Numbered from the stretch's first letter, positions 38,067 to 49,692 are shown. The stretch is DNA of 64,000 bases from Allodiplogaster sudhausi (GCA_945643635.1 CALZFC010000080.1:1534001-1598000), one strand, 5' to 3'. Notes: a model not told the origin generated them from the letters alone. A program made the numbers and translations.

Positions 38067-40185
38067 AGTGATAAGTGGTTCGCGATTGAATAACGACGAA
38101 ACGGATATTTATACCTTTTGAGAAATGAAAAAGCAATTAGATGGAATCGAGGTAGAAGTAGGAAGAGTGAGAATGATGGGGGTAGATTATAAGAGAAGCC
38201 TCGTACAGGTGCTGCCCTCCCTGCGCACTGACATGGTCCACGCGGATGCAACTGACCTGGTGCTGGATGGAATTCGTCGTGCTGCCTACCGCAACGGCCC
38301 TCTCGGACAAGCTCTTCTTGCCGCTCCCCACAACATTGGCAAATACTCGGGTTCGATGTATTTTATGCAGTCATTTAATTTGGTGATATAGTAGTTGTTA
38401 ATGAAATTAGCCTTTCTTTCCAGGCGATGAGATTCGTCGCTTCGTGTCCTCTCGTCTCGTGGCAAACCAGGGAGTTCTCTACGGAATCAACATTGAGCAC
38501 GAGCGACTTCGTAGCTACGGAGAGCTGGCGCCTGTCAATCAGGCGGGGTTTTATCTTTAAAGGCTCTTTCTTGTCCTCGCTGCTTTTTATCAGCAGAAAT
38601 AACATTAAAGTCCTATGAGAACAGGATGTCATCACAGTGCATTAGCTGATTACGACATGATTATTGGGTTACGATATGCAGGAGGCTGGCGCGGGAGTCG
38701 CGGCTTCTCCTTACAAGGGCGGCGAGTTCCGCCAGGAGGCAGCTGGACCTCTCGCTCACGTCATCATTGGTGACGATGTTATTCTGATTCTGATTCATCT
38801 ATTCAACTTGTATGAATAGCACGACAAGTTGCCGTTTAGCAAACATGTTTATTCTGTAATAAATCTGAGTCTTGTTAAAACAAGATGATAACCGATATAA
38901 TTGTGAGCGGGTCCTGGCGCGGCGGCGGGAGACGCGACTGCACAGGCAGTGCAAGCCGTGCTGGTAGCCGCCCTCGGACAGGGCCCCTCCACCAAGCTCA
39001 GCGGGGGCGCAGGCCGTGGACTCCTCGCTAGTACGTGGTTTCTTTTCTATCTATTAAACATAATTATTGTGTCACTTAACGTTATTTACAGTCTTGCTCG
39101 TTCTTTATTGAGCTCTTTTTCGTTGTGTCCCAGACTTTTCTATTCAAATACTGATTAATAACTATAGTTTGCTGGCTGCAATTAAAGAAAGTAGAGAAAA
39201 TGATATACTTGCTGCAGCCCACGTGAAGGGCACGGCAGCGGTCTCTGCCTACCAAGCGGCATTCGAGGGAGAGGGACTCGTCGGAGCATATCTCGTCCGA
39301 TTTTACATTTATTTTTATGCTTTTCATTGTTGACCAGACAACGCAGAATTCACATTGGAAACGTTTTTCTAGCCGTTCTCGACCTCTGTCTCTCTCGCGC
39401 TCTCTTTCTCTCTTCTCTCTTCTCTCTTCTTCTTTTCTTATAGATGGAAAGGGTGCTTCTTGAGAAGCCGTTTATAGAATTATTTGACGGTTAAGGTGAA
39501 ATAATCATGCTCATGTGGCTTTTGACTCTTATTCCCGTAGGCAAAACAGTGTGTAACTGGCTAGCTTATGGTTAGCATGTTTTCCTATTTGCTGTCCTTC
39601 ATTTCCCCTTCCTCTCAGCTCGCGGACGCCTCCCACATCTCTGAGGCTGTTCCCGCGGCTGCTCGCGCCCTGAAGTCCTTCTCGGCCGCCGATCTCGAGG
39701 GCGCCAAGAAGCGCGCTAAACTCGCTATTCTTCGGTTGGTTTAGCAAAGGAAAGCAATGGCGTGTGAGATAGAGAGGGAGAGGATAACGAGAGAGAGAGA
39801 GAGAGATTCGAAGACCTTTTTCAGTCGCTCTGCCCACTCTGCCGAGAACGTAACGGAGAGAGCAGCGGCCGTCCTGGCCGGAGTGGCGGAAGATGCCGTT
39901 GTCAATGCTATCGACTCGGTTCGGCTTTCGTTTGTCTCTCCAGTCATTCCTAGAGTTTTTAGAATCTTCTCTTGATCTTATAACCTTTGCTCAATCTCAA
40001 ATTGATTGAATTCTTTACTGTAATAACCTCAATAGCTGTTTTGATTCTAACTCCTGAAGTGATTGGTGACCAAATTGCAGGTGACGGCCAAGCAAGTGGA
40101 AGAAGCCGCAGCCAAGGCAGCCAGCCGCCTCTCGTTGGCCGCCTACGGTAACATCGCCACCGTACCCTACCGGGACCAGCTCTAG
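37143..40185 (+). CDS. UQCRC2: Cytochrome b-c1 complex subunit 2, mitochondrial
   Basis: This is a core subunit of respiratory complex III in the inner mitochondrial membrane. It belongs to the M16 peptidase fold but is normally inactive and structural. The N-terminus MLSRHSLRCASHAAARSS is a good mitochondrial presequence, followed by KLPSGLVVASADNHGPIAHF, FRAGARYE and GLVHHLRNLVGK. Next come ADLLGVQLSVPRD and the long middle with LAPHNIGKYSG-like text (LLAAPHNIGKYSG). The second half reads GGEFRQEAAGPLAHVIIV, TAQAVQAVLVAALGQGPSTK and ALKSFSAADLEGAKKRAKL. It ends SLAAYGNIATVPYRDQL. The zinc-binding HxxEH motif of active M16 enzymes is not seen, as expected. About ten exons; one intron near 38038-38062 carries a GA run. 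The gene ends about 205 bases before PPP4R2. Confidence 0.9.
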
Positions 40186-40269
40186 ACCATTCACTCGAGG
40201 CGGTTCTCTTCTTATTCGATGGATTTGTAGTGACATTTGTATAGTTGTAGAGTATGATGTTTGATGAAG

Positions 40270-40275
40270 AATAAA
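40270..40275 (+). terminator. Poly(A) signal of UQCRC2
   Basis: AATAAA 85 bases after the UQCRC2 stop and about 115 bases upstream of the PPP4R2 start codon. Confidence 0.6.
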
Positions 40276-40390
40276 GATATGTTCAAGTGAAGTCTTCATG
40301 TCTTTATATTTAGAAGATATAATGGTTCGATGCCATGCATTTCTTTGAGTTTAGTTGTCAAATGAGTTGTTGATTTGGCGAGTAGATTGC

Positions 40391-43212
40391 ATGTCGCCAT
40401 CGATCCTGGATTCGGTGGAGAGCGCGGCGGAGGGTTCGAACGGGACCGCGGCCGCGGGAAGAAAGACTGGCGCCATTGACGGGGTCGCTGCTCCCGTTCA
40501 GGTCAGCCGAGTCAAAAAGGTATCCATGCCGTGCTTGATGCTCTTATTTTTATATCTTGTTTTAAAGCTTTAGATGAGCTTGTAATGAGAGTTCCTTGTA
40601 AGGTGGTTCGTAGCGTCAAGTTATTGAGATGGAAATGCCGGATTTTATGGAAAATTTATTTAGAGTGAATCAGCAGAAAGACTGAAAGAAATTGTGGCTT
40701 TAATGGTGTGCATGGAAGTAGATTACTACTAGTCAAAGGAAGTAGATTACTACTAGTCAAACGAATAATGGATGAAAAGGAATACTGTGAGTTGAGAGCG
40801 CCCGGTCGAATGTGAGAAGAGCGGCGCCGGTTGGAGCGACGACGCCTCCCCCTCCCATCGAGCCACTCGAGAGAAGGAAGGCATTCGATCTGGGAGAGAT
40901 TGACCATCTCAGGTCAGAAGAGAAAGAGAGGAAGACAACCAAGGGAGAGGGAGCAACAGGCTGAAGGAATGAAAGAGAGCAGAAGTATTGAGAGTCACTC
41001 AATGCGGGCTCTCTTTCGAATTAAAAGGAGATTCAATTTGAGTGTTTGCAACATCCGATCACAAAATTATTTTCATTATTTTAAAGTATCTTGTCGGGAC
41101 AAACTCTTTTCTCATTTAGTAAGGTAAAGAATAGTTTTTTTTTTGTTGAATTTAAAAAAATGGGTTTGATTTTTTTTACAATTATACTCTATGATTTTTC
41201 TTTTCTAGAAGCACACTGGGCTCCTTCGAAGTACCGGAGGAGGGGTCGCTGCCAAAGACGGAAGATGAGATCTCCCCACATCAACAACCTGAGGTTTCTA
41301 TTTTGAGAAGTAGAGTGAAAGGATTCGCTTCTAATAGACCACTGGAAAGAAGGTTTTGATGGAACTCAATAATTCCATAATCGTTGCATTCGGACTGACG
41401 GAATTGTAGATCCAGCGGGGACTTCTTGTTCGCTATTGAGAACTAGTTGCTGTTGTACAATAAATGTTCGCTATTCCATTCATTCACATTCACTCTTCGC
41501 CATCATTCATTTATATTCATCGGCATTCTCAGCATATAAAAAATAGCCAACACATCTAAAATAGGAACACGATGCAGTTGATGTTATAAATAATTCGCTT
41601 GAATTCGTGACTTGAGGTGGAACAACTCTTCGAACTGATTGCCCGTGTTGGAGCTCCCCTTCTTCCGTGGGAGACAATTCGACCAATCTTTCTCTGGAAG
41701 GTTATTCCTCCTTCTCGGTTCACTTGTATTTGATTATCATCAGCACTTTTTTAAAGTATAAATGGCACGTTGTTTCATAACAGTTTGAATTCGCTTGATT
41801 TTTTTTTCGTAACTACACTGTCTATTGAAGTTGCGCCACGTGATGGAAGAGATGGTACGGATTGAGAAGCTGAAGGCAGAGAAGAATGGAAGCAGCGAGA
41901 GACCAAGCAGCAAGCAGGGAACCAATCCACAGCAGGTAGAGAGGGGAAGAGAGATTGAGAGAAAGAGTGAGAAAAAGAGGGAGGCGCTAGAAAGAAGAGT
42001 GAGAGAGAGAGAAGAGTAGATTGAAGAGAAGTGTTAAGTGTCGACCAGCTGCGGCGGGCTGGGAAGAGGAGACCAGCGAGTTGCGAGAGAGCTACCGATT
42101 CATCCTGGCCAAGGCAGCTTCATTCACCGCCCCTCCCTTCACCATTCAGAGGTACACTCCAAGCATTCAGATCATTTTTAAAAGAACAACAGGGAAATCG
42201 GAGCTAGAAACATGACTCAATAATCAGAAGGCTTATCATTTTGCCTGTTTTATTAAGAAGAAAAATTAGGTATTATGAGAATGTCTGACGATTTCCTGTT
42301 TGAGGCTGTGCGAGTTGCTCGTCTCTCCACTTCGCCATTACAAAACAGCAGAGAAGTTCTTCCGAGCACTTGAGAAGACTATCAATGTTGTCAGTTCCTC
42401 TTCTTCTTTCTTCTTTCTCGCCTCTGCTCGACTCATTTTGTTGGGATCCTGAAAGAATTTATGGTTAACAGTGTTCTGAACAAGGTCGGCGCATGCGCCG
42501 TGTTGGACCCCCCTCCCCCCAGCTGGAGTCTTGCGCCGTACCTTGTACAGCACTGATGGTAAATAAGAGGTGCCAGGGAGTCTCTGACCCGTTGTTTTAG
42601 GTAACTTGCGTTACGGAGAAAGGAGCTCGAATCACTGGAGTAGAAGACGAGGAAGACGTGCCAATGGACTGCGAGAACTTTGGTACTCCTTTATTCTTTC
42701 TCTATAGTTGCATGGAACATCTTGTTTAGTTGGTTTATGGGTTAATTTAGCGATAATTATAAAAGGTAATAATCTGCACAGGCCGGATTGAGTGTCGCTT
42801 CATTGGGAAAGTGGATGAAGTGGACGATGTGGAGATGGAACAAGAGAAGGGAGAGAAGGAAGAGGACGAGACAATGGAGAATGGAGAGAGTCCAGAGAAG
42901 ACAGAGAAGACGTCGTCGAATTGCGAAGCGGCTGTAGACGGACTCGATCCACCGACTTGCAAGGTCGCATATTAAGTATTATGCTTTTCCTTATTCCATC
43001 CTCGTTTACTCAATGGAAGCTTAACCTTTATGCCAATTAAAGTTAAGCTTTTAATCCTGCAATGGGACGTAGTGAAAAGAGATAGCTCTCCCTAGCAGAT
43101 TGCGAAGCTGGAACGATCTCCTCCTTCTCTACCGGCTGCTTCCTTGGCACCTGGAGATGACGAGAAACCGATCGACATGTCCAAGCATTCACCAAAGAGG
43201 GAATCCGAGTGA
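40391..43212 (+). CDS. PPP4R2: Protein phosphatase 4 regulatory subunit 2
   Basis: PPP4R2 binds the PP4 catalytic subunit and acts in DNA-damage response, centrosome and snRNP functions. Ten exons join in phase; those worked out include 40797-40912, 41209-41293, 41617-41700, 41831-41935, 42039-42151, 42305-42389, 42601-42682, 42782-42963 and 43099-43212. After a low-complexity N-terminus comes the conserved domain: VEQLFELIARVGAPLLPW, IRPIFLWK, LRHVMEEMVRIEKLKAE, then SFTAPPFTIQRLCELLVSP, FFRALEKTINVVTCV. The PFTIQRLCELL wording is diagnostic for the family. The rest is acidic, with stretches such as DEVDDVEMEQEK, and ends SKHSPKRESE, fitting the disordered tail. Start at 40391 is the first in-frame ATG; family members usually start closer to the domain. 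Confidence 0.88.
40712..40760. repeat. 24-base tandem repeat, two copies
   Basis: The unit GAAGTAGATTACTACTAGTC (first 20 bases) plus four more bases occurs twice in a row in an intron of PPP4R2. Confidence 0.85.
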
Positions 43213-43829
43213 GATTCCACGGCTGTCATTAGTCATTTCCTTTCTCCATGTTTATCTTTTCTCACCATTACTCCTTTTCTATCGCTCATGACCCTTTCTG
43301 TCTAATTATTCTTGTATTATCTCAATCGTCAGTTCAATGGAATTCACTAATTTATTCTCTTTACTGTTTTGTTTACACAACCTCTAAAAGTTTTATTTCT
43401 TTTTAGCATTAATGTTTGTGTTTTGTCTTGTTTATTTTCCGGGCAGCTTGACGCTTTCCCATTTGTGATGTCTATGCGGCTATCCGGTAGCACTGTAATC
43501 TAAAGATGTAATCTTGACCATGATACTCCACTCTTAATGATATCAACTGTTATTGCTAGCCTATGCTCTCTTTGTCTGTTTTAATCCACTGTGAATATTT
43601 TACTTGGTTTCATACAAGCACAACAGTTTATTGCTTCTCCCGAATCGCTTATTTTATTTCGGAGGATTCTGAAATTGGATAAAGTAGAAATGGGCCATTT
43701 GATTTGGAGCATTTCATAGTTTCCATGGAAATTGTTGTTGGGAAGGGCAACGAAAGGGGAAGGGCAGGATGAAGGATTCAGTGTGGGTGGGAAGGAGCGG
43801 CGACTTCTCTGCCCATCTCCAGAAAGAGA

Positions 43830-45596
43830 ATGGCCTGGACGACTTGGAAGGGGCAGCTTCTGAGCACTGCCATGGTCGTCGGCTTCTTCGCCCTTTGCGT
43901 TTGGCTGCTTCCAGAGTAGTCTTCTATCTTGCTCTCTCTTTCTCTCACTTGCTCTCTCTCTCTCGCTCTCTCTATCTTTCTTCTCTATTTCTCTCTCCCT
44001 CTTCTCTCTTTCTCTTTCTCAATTCTCTCTCTCTCTCTCTCTCTCTCCTCTCTCTTTCTCCCCTCCTCTAGCACTCATTCTTCTTCAGGGTGCTCCAAGA
44101 GGAGAGTTGGCGGGATGAGCAGCTGAACTATGAAAAGGCCCGGCTCCTCTACTTCGAAGTCCAGATCAAGATTAATTCGAACTCGGCCAAAATGAACCGA
44201 CTCTTCGGACTTGGAAACCTCTCAGAGAAGGATGTTCAGTGTAAGAGAGTAAAAGAGGAACAGGGAAAGGGAGAGAATTAGAGAGAGAGGGAGGGAGAGA
44301 GAGAGAGAGTGATAGGGAGCGAGGGAGAGAGAGGTTGAGAGAGAGAAAGATGCGAGACCAACGAGAGCTACTTGAATTGTCTCTCTTTCGACCTCGTGGA
44401 AGGATTCTCCTCTGCGACGTACCAGAACAGCTCTTGTCTCGAGCAACCGCCAGCCAGCATGCGAAGGACGTGGAATAGTCAGAATGCACGCGCAGCACAC
44501 ATCGAGAATGCATTTCTCATCGACAATGGATTCTTAGAGTGTACGGGAATAGAGCAAAAGAGAGATAGAAAGAGAGAGAGAGAGAGAGCAATAGAAGAAG
44601 ACCTTCTGAATCTGCTTCAGCTCCCTCTGGTCTGAGTGGCACTCTCCGCACATTCTTCGCGGTTTTCACCGTCATTCCTATTACGGCAATGAGTGGTACG
44701 GTTGCGATACATACGAAGTACACTAGAGGCAGGAGAGAGAGAGAACTAGAGAAAGAGAGAGAGAGAGAACCAGAGAGAGAGAGAAAAGAGGGAGAGAAAT
44801 TGTGCAAGCGATTGGGTGCTGAAGAAAGGGTTGTATCGGAAACAAAGCAATTCTATCAAATTCAATGGAGAGTTCGAAAAAGCCCAATGAGCAAAAAGAC
44901 TTCCTGACACTTTTCGCAAGCTTTCAAATATGCAACAAAACAGTTGCAAACGAAATGAGACGACCTTTCCTTCCGCCCTCCTCTCTTCCTTTTCCTAGCA
45001 TCGATGGTGTTCTGCTACCAGAAGGTTGCAATGACGATTCTCTACAACGTGCTTGGGATGGCAAAGTGTGGTGCCCCGGTAGACAATCTCTAATCATATT
45101 CATATTCATTCCAGCTCACACGAAATAGAGAACTTTTGAACATTCACTAATCGAAACCTATTATTCCTTTGATTTCTCCCTTCGTCTGCTGAAATAATGA
45201 TGTTGAGGAGTCAAAGGAGTACTTCAAGAAGGCGTTGACCCGCGAATTCATTGTTCTCCTAATAGCTCTCATCGGCTGTGCACAATCCTTATTCATTGGC
45301 AAGTTTCGTATTTTAAAGAGAAAGAAAATTGAGATCGGGAGACTGTCAAGATCGAGAGAAATAGAACGATAGAGACAGAAGGATGGAGATGCAGGGAGAG
45401 AGAAAGAGCCAAATAGATAAATATTGTGAGATAGAAAAGAGAGAAAGAATGCCTTTGAGGGGCTTGGCTAGCCCAGCGGGACTCCGGTCAGGAGTGGTCA
45501 TGGACCACAGCCGTCTACTGGTCGTTTACACAATTCACGGGAGCTGGACATGCACACCTTCTCCCTAAGCCAATGATGGACAAGCAGGTAGAGAGA

Positions 45597-45634
<38 letters not shown>

Positions 45635-45958
45635 GAGGCAGAAAGTCTCGAGGCAGAGAGAGATAGTGCGATGAGTGCGAGAGAAAGTGCAGATGACTCT
45701 GTGGATGACTGCCCTCCACCTGAGCACTCTCCTCATCCACTCGTCCTGGGCTGCCTTCGCCATTCTCTCCGCTGTCCGCTGCTGGGAAACCATTGGAGAC
45801 ATGCAGTTTCTTTCTTCGTCTCTTATTTCTCCTGAGGGAAGAATCCAACCTTCCCCTTCAGGTATCTGCCACTGACGGAGAGCGAGCTGAACAAGGCCCT
45901 GCATGCAGATGCGAAGAGACTCGCGTACGACGCTTCCCGACCACTTTACTATTCCTAG
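43830..45958 (+). CDS. Multi-pass membrane protein, unrecognised (K2P-like layout)
   Basis: Exon-like pieces give, in order, these hydrophobic segments: QLLSTAMVVGFFALC (43850); a charged loop LQEESWRDEQLNYEKARLLY (44090-44240); a loop with NSS glycosylation site and cysteines (44370-44530); TLRTFFAVFTVIPITAM (44645-44695); a segment MVFCYQKVAMTILYNVLG (45003); TREFIVLLIALIGCAQSLFI (45240-45295); EWSWTTAVYWSFTQFTGAGH (45497); and TLWMTALHLSTLLIHSSWAA (45699). The tail LPLTESELNKALHADAKRL ends RPLYYS at 45958. The order helix-loop-helix-helix-reentrant-helix recalls two-pore potassium channels, but no GYG/GFG selectivity filter is present, so this may be another four- to five-helix family. Some joins are phase-consistent (45593 to 45699, and the last intron), others are not settled. 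Introns are full of CT and GA runs. Confidence 0.5.
43920..44068. repeat. CT-rich tract in intron 1 of the membrane-protein gene
   Basis: About 150 bases of pyrimidine dinucleotide repeats ending at the acceptor at 44073. The next intron carries GA repeats at about 44275-44350, the reverse complement of this tract. Confidence 0.9.
44275..44350. repeat. GA-rich tract in intron 2 of the membrane-protein gene
   Basis: Purine run dominated by GA dinucleotides. Further GA tracts follow in later introns at about 44565-44600, 44725-44795 and 45595-45665. Confidence 0.9.
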
Positions 45959-46195
45959 GACTCATCCCTTCATACAACAAACACCCACTTCTATTTTAGA
46001 CCACTAAGAGAGAAGTTATTTTTATCAGATATTTTGCTTCGTATTTTCCCCTGGTATGCACAATTTTTCAATCTTTCCCTCACGTTGATGTCATTGTACT
46101 TATCCATGCCATTTCCCTGTGCAACCCTCTCAACACTGCAGCCAGACTCCTTTATCTGGGACGCTGCTTTCTTTCCTGACGCGGCCTCCGTCTTT

Positions 46196-48293
46196 TCATT
46201 TTCCTTTCTTGCTGCCGTCGCCCTCAAATATTCAATTGATAATATGAAATAAATAAATAAAACTTGTAATATGAAACATTGATGGTAAAGTAAATGTAAA
46301 AGATTACCAACCTCGAAAATCTCGTCGCCGACTTCGGAGAGATCCTTTTTCTCTTCCTTCCCCTTCTTCTCTTCATTCTCCTTCTTTTCGTCCTTTCCTT
46401 TCTTCTCTTCCTTTCCCTTCCCCTTCTCCTGAAATATGAATTATATAAAAGCAATTCCAGCTTCGTAAACATGAGAAAATAAAGAAGACAAATGGGAAGA
46501 GAACAAACCGAAGTGTTCTTTTTCTTTTCCTTCTTCTCATCCTTTTCCTCGTTGAAGAGGTCGTTGCCGAGGCCAGCCAAAGTCTGCAAATGCAGAAGAA
46601 TTATTTAAGATAAATAATCATTTTGTCAACCATAAAAAATGTTGAATAGAAGTTAGAATAATAGATGCCCCTAACGTGATATTGCAGGTCCTTGGCGTCG
46701 GCCTTAGTGACCTTCTCTGGCGCCTTGAACTTCTTCTTCTTCTCATCCTCCCCGAACAGATTGTTGTCGAGGCCGGCGAGCGTCTCAACAAAAGAATTTG
46801 TAATTCCTTGCCTAGGTATTAGTTTAATTTTTACTGGCAGACCTAATATATACCATAAAAAGGTGAGAATGAAGCCGACTTGGTACTGCGGATCCTTTCC
46901 ATCGGCCTTGGCGTTCTTCTCGGGCGCCTTGAACTTGCCGGCCTGTTTGTTCGGCCCGAACACCTCGCGGTCGTCGAGCATCACGAGGGTGCAGTACAGC
47001 GGGTCGCGCGCGTTCGCCTTCGCGTCTTCGTTCTGCGGCTTGCTGAAGTCCGCTTTTCCGTCCGCTTCGGGCGCCTTTGCCGCCGCCGCCTTCCCCGCAG
47101 CACCACCGCCTTCCTCCGCCTCAAAGATTTTGTCATTTAATCTAATATCTTAAATTGATCTACTTAAATAGTAGCAAATGAGTTATAAGATTCTTAATAT
47201 TAAAACCTTCTTGTCTTTGGTAGATTTCTTCGACTTCTTGCTGCGATCCTTCGCAGCATCCACGGCTCCTTTGGGAAGGGCGAGCTGGGGGGCTGGCACA
47301 GCCTGAGGGGCCAGCGCAGCCCGCGGGGAGGCGGCGGGGGCCTGTAAAGGGAGAGAGTGGAGAGAGAGAAAGATAGACAGAGAAAGAGAGAGCTAAGAGA
47401 GGGAGAGAAAGAGAGAAGAGGGTTAAGGAGTCTGTGAAAAGAGAGATGCTAAGATACGAACCTTCGCTTGCCCTCGGATGACCTTCGTCTCGTCGATGTA
47501 CGTGATGTTCGGCTGAAATTAAAACTTCTTTTTTTTTGTTATACATTATTGTTGTTGCTTATCATTTAATTTTATTATGTTCTTTTAACGTATTGATTGC
47601 GAGGAATGTAAAATAAAGTGAACGAACATTCCGCTCTTGCAGCGCGCGTATCTCGACCTCGAGGGTGTTCCCGATATGCGACCAGTTGCCCGTCTGCAGC
47701 GACACCTGCAGAAAGGAACTGTAATCAGGCTGTTTATCATTCTTTATCCACAATATTCTACAGACCTTTTCCGTGGCGAGAGGATGGAGACGGTAGTCGA
47801 GGACGATCTCGTTCAGCTGGCGGAACACTTCTTCTTGCTCCCGCAGACTCGCTGGATCGAGAGGGTCAGGTCATTCAGGGCGGAGAGAGTATGGCAGAGT
47901 GCGAAAAAAGAGAGAGAAAGAGAGAGAGAGATAGCGAAAGAGAGAGAAAGAGAGTGAAAGAGAGCGAGAGATTTGCAAAAGGAGTGTCGATAAGGGAGTC
48001 CACAAAATGCCATAATTTATTTATCCATCCTTTTTTTAAAACTATATCGCATCCTCATTTTACTTTGAGATCAAGAGAAGTATTGTGAGCCATCCAATGT
48101 GTATTTATCAAGGCCTTATTTTTTGTTACAATTCAGCCCCTTTTTTGGACGAGTAGAGATCGAGAGAAAAGGGAAAGTCGACCTTGCAGGCGCCTTTGTA
48201 GACGAAGAAAGAGACGACGACGCCAGCGACTTAAGCGGCAACCGACACGGCGCCGATGACCTGCAGGGGAAAACTGTCGATGGAGTCGGCCAT
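46196..48293 (-). CDS. Lysine-rich protein with repeated DPxY modules, unrecognised
   Basis: Read on the minus strand from ATG at 48293. Exon 1 (48261-48293) gives MADSIDSFPLQ, exon 2 is an 11-base microexon (48183-48193), exon 3 (47766-47847) gives LREQEEVFRQLNEIVLDYRL and exon 4 (47628-47705) gives QTGNWSHIGNTLEVEIRALQ, all in phase. Later exons add NITYIDETKVIRGQAK, an Ala/Pro-rich linker, and a KKSKKSTKDK patch.

The second half is a repeat: DPLYCTLVMLDDREVFG, then DPQYQTLAGLDNNLFGED, then DLQYHTLAGLGNDLFNEE. Each is followed by a Lys/Glu stretch such as KFKAPEK. A final Glu/Lys run leads to DLSEVGDEIFE, and the stop is after DGSKKGK. No signal peptide or certain membrane segment. Likely intracellular and highly charged; function unknown. 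It is convergent with the membrane-protein gene, 238 bases away. Confidence 0.65.
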
Positions 48294-48599
48294 GACGGAG
48301 CGGAAGACGAAGACAACCACTCGCAGGGGTGAGTAACACTTGGAATGAGGGGCCAGGCAAGATAACACTCTTTTATACACTTCGCTTATATGCAGAGCAC
48401 GAGCTAACGTGGGTATCTCAAGGATGAGTGCAGAATATCAAGCTCAATTGTCTTTGAGAAAGTGCAGAAGTCTTAAAGTACCTAAATAATACATAGAAAG
48501 CTCGAAACAAAGACATTGAAAAAGGAAGAAAATAGCAAAGAAGACAAAACATATGCCCATGCAGATGTAAACTTCTAGTGCGATCCGTATCAACTCGTT

Positions 48600-48853
48600 G
48601 TCTTGCTAACAACCATCTGTATTTCAGCTCCTCTATCCAGCAAAAAGATGAGTACACCAATGGCAGTGCATCCGAGAATCTTGATGAGGTTGGCCTCTTT
48701 CCCATTCTAATTCTGTCACCAACAACCCCTCCTTCATACCTTTGCCATTATTTACTACATTAGTCACTCCCTACCATTGCTGAAGAATGTACGAGTTGCA
48801 CACCCCAAGGATCTGACCATGAGTCCCTGACCGTGTTCGTCACTGCTCCCTCT

Positions 48854-48888
<35 letters not shown>

Positions 48889-49692
48889 CTTGTTCTCTCT
48901 CTCTTATTTCTTCTCTCTCTCTCACTTGCTCTCTCTCTCTCTCTCTCCTAACATATAGGCATTTTACTTTTCAAATCCACCATGAGGCAGAAAATTCGCT
49001 ATGCATGAGTGGAGGCTTCGACGAGGATTCGATCTATGGCGAACTGCCCAAGTAGACGAACAACGAGGAAGGATTGAGCTTCTTTTAAACACTTTTTTTT
49101 TTAAAAAACTACTTTGTACGACGTGAGAATGACTCGCCTTATTCCCTCAGAACCCCAAGCTTTGCGAGTTGAATGCTCTGAAGAGATATCATATGTAAGC
49201 TTCATTCCTTTACAGTTCACACTCCTATAGTTTCTTTCCGGTTTACTCGTTCTTTTTTCTTGTTTCATTTCAGGAATTCATCAACAAATACTCATTTTAA
49301 TTTCTATCTGCAAATGCGTATATATTATGATTTGTATGCAGAAGTGTCTTGCTAACTGCCCCGACCTAGACTCAGCCTACGGGTGATCATTCTGCTCTCA
49401 GACTCTTTCCCATACCAGAGTAAAGGAAACAATCTTTTATTGATGAGTGATTGCAGAACGGATTCTAATAAAATGACTGTATCAAACAAGAATGGTTGAC
49501 TATATCTTGATTTGGTTAGTTGAGGTTGACACTTTTTGTATAGGCGGGGTGGCTTACTTCATGGCAGACTGCGGTAAGTGTTGCTGGAGTAATTCCAGTG
49601 GAATTTCCCTCGATTCCTCTTCCTCTGCCAATTCAATCAGTTCACGAGATCCTTCGCTCTACCTCGAGGATCAGTTAACATTTCGGTGATAG
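48600..49692 (+). other. Unresolved exon-like pieces with cysteines
   Basis: Several short pieces between splice signals look coding but could not be joined with certainty. They are: KDEYTNGSASENLDE (about 48640); SLPTIAEECTSCTPQGSDHE (about 48764); AENSLCMSGGFDEDSIYGEL ending at a stop at 49053; ECSEEISY (about 49165); KCLANCPDLDSAYG (49342); and GVAYFMADC (about 49546). The Cys-rich wording of the last three would suit a small secreted protein. An alternative plus-strand reading starts at 48292 and gives a basic peptide. A CT tract lies at 48848-48955. This may be one or two small genes. Confidence 0.35.

Noticed and set aside
44370..44475. Alternative frame LLELSLFRPRGRILLCDVPEQ in the membrane-protein gene
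   Set aside because: It is open for only part of the exon and meets a stop at 44475. The frame with the NSS site and cysteines stays open longer and fits the next exon; kept as uncertain.
48183..48293. In-frame TAA inside what looked like a membrane helix (VIGAVSVAA-stop-VAGVVVSFF) in the minus-strand gene, suggesting readthrough or a pseudogene
   Set aside because: A 67-base GT-AG intron covers the stop, and the following microexon restores phase into the conserved-looking next exon, so ordinary splicing explains it better.
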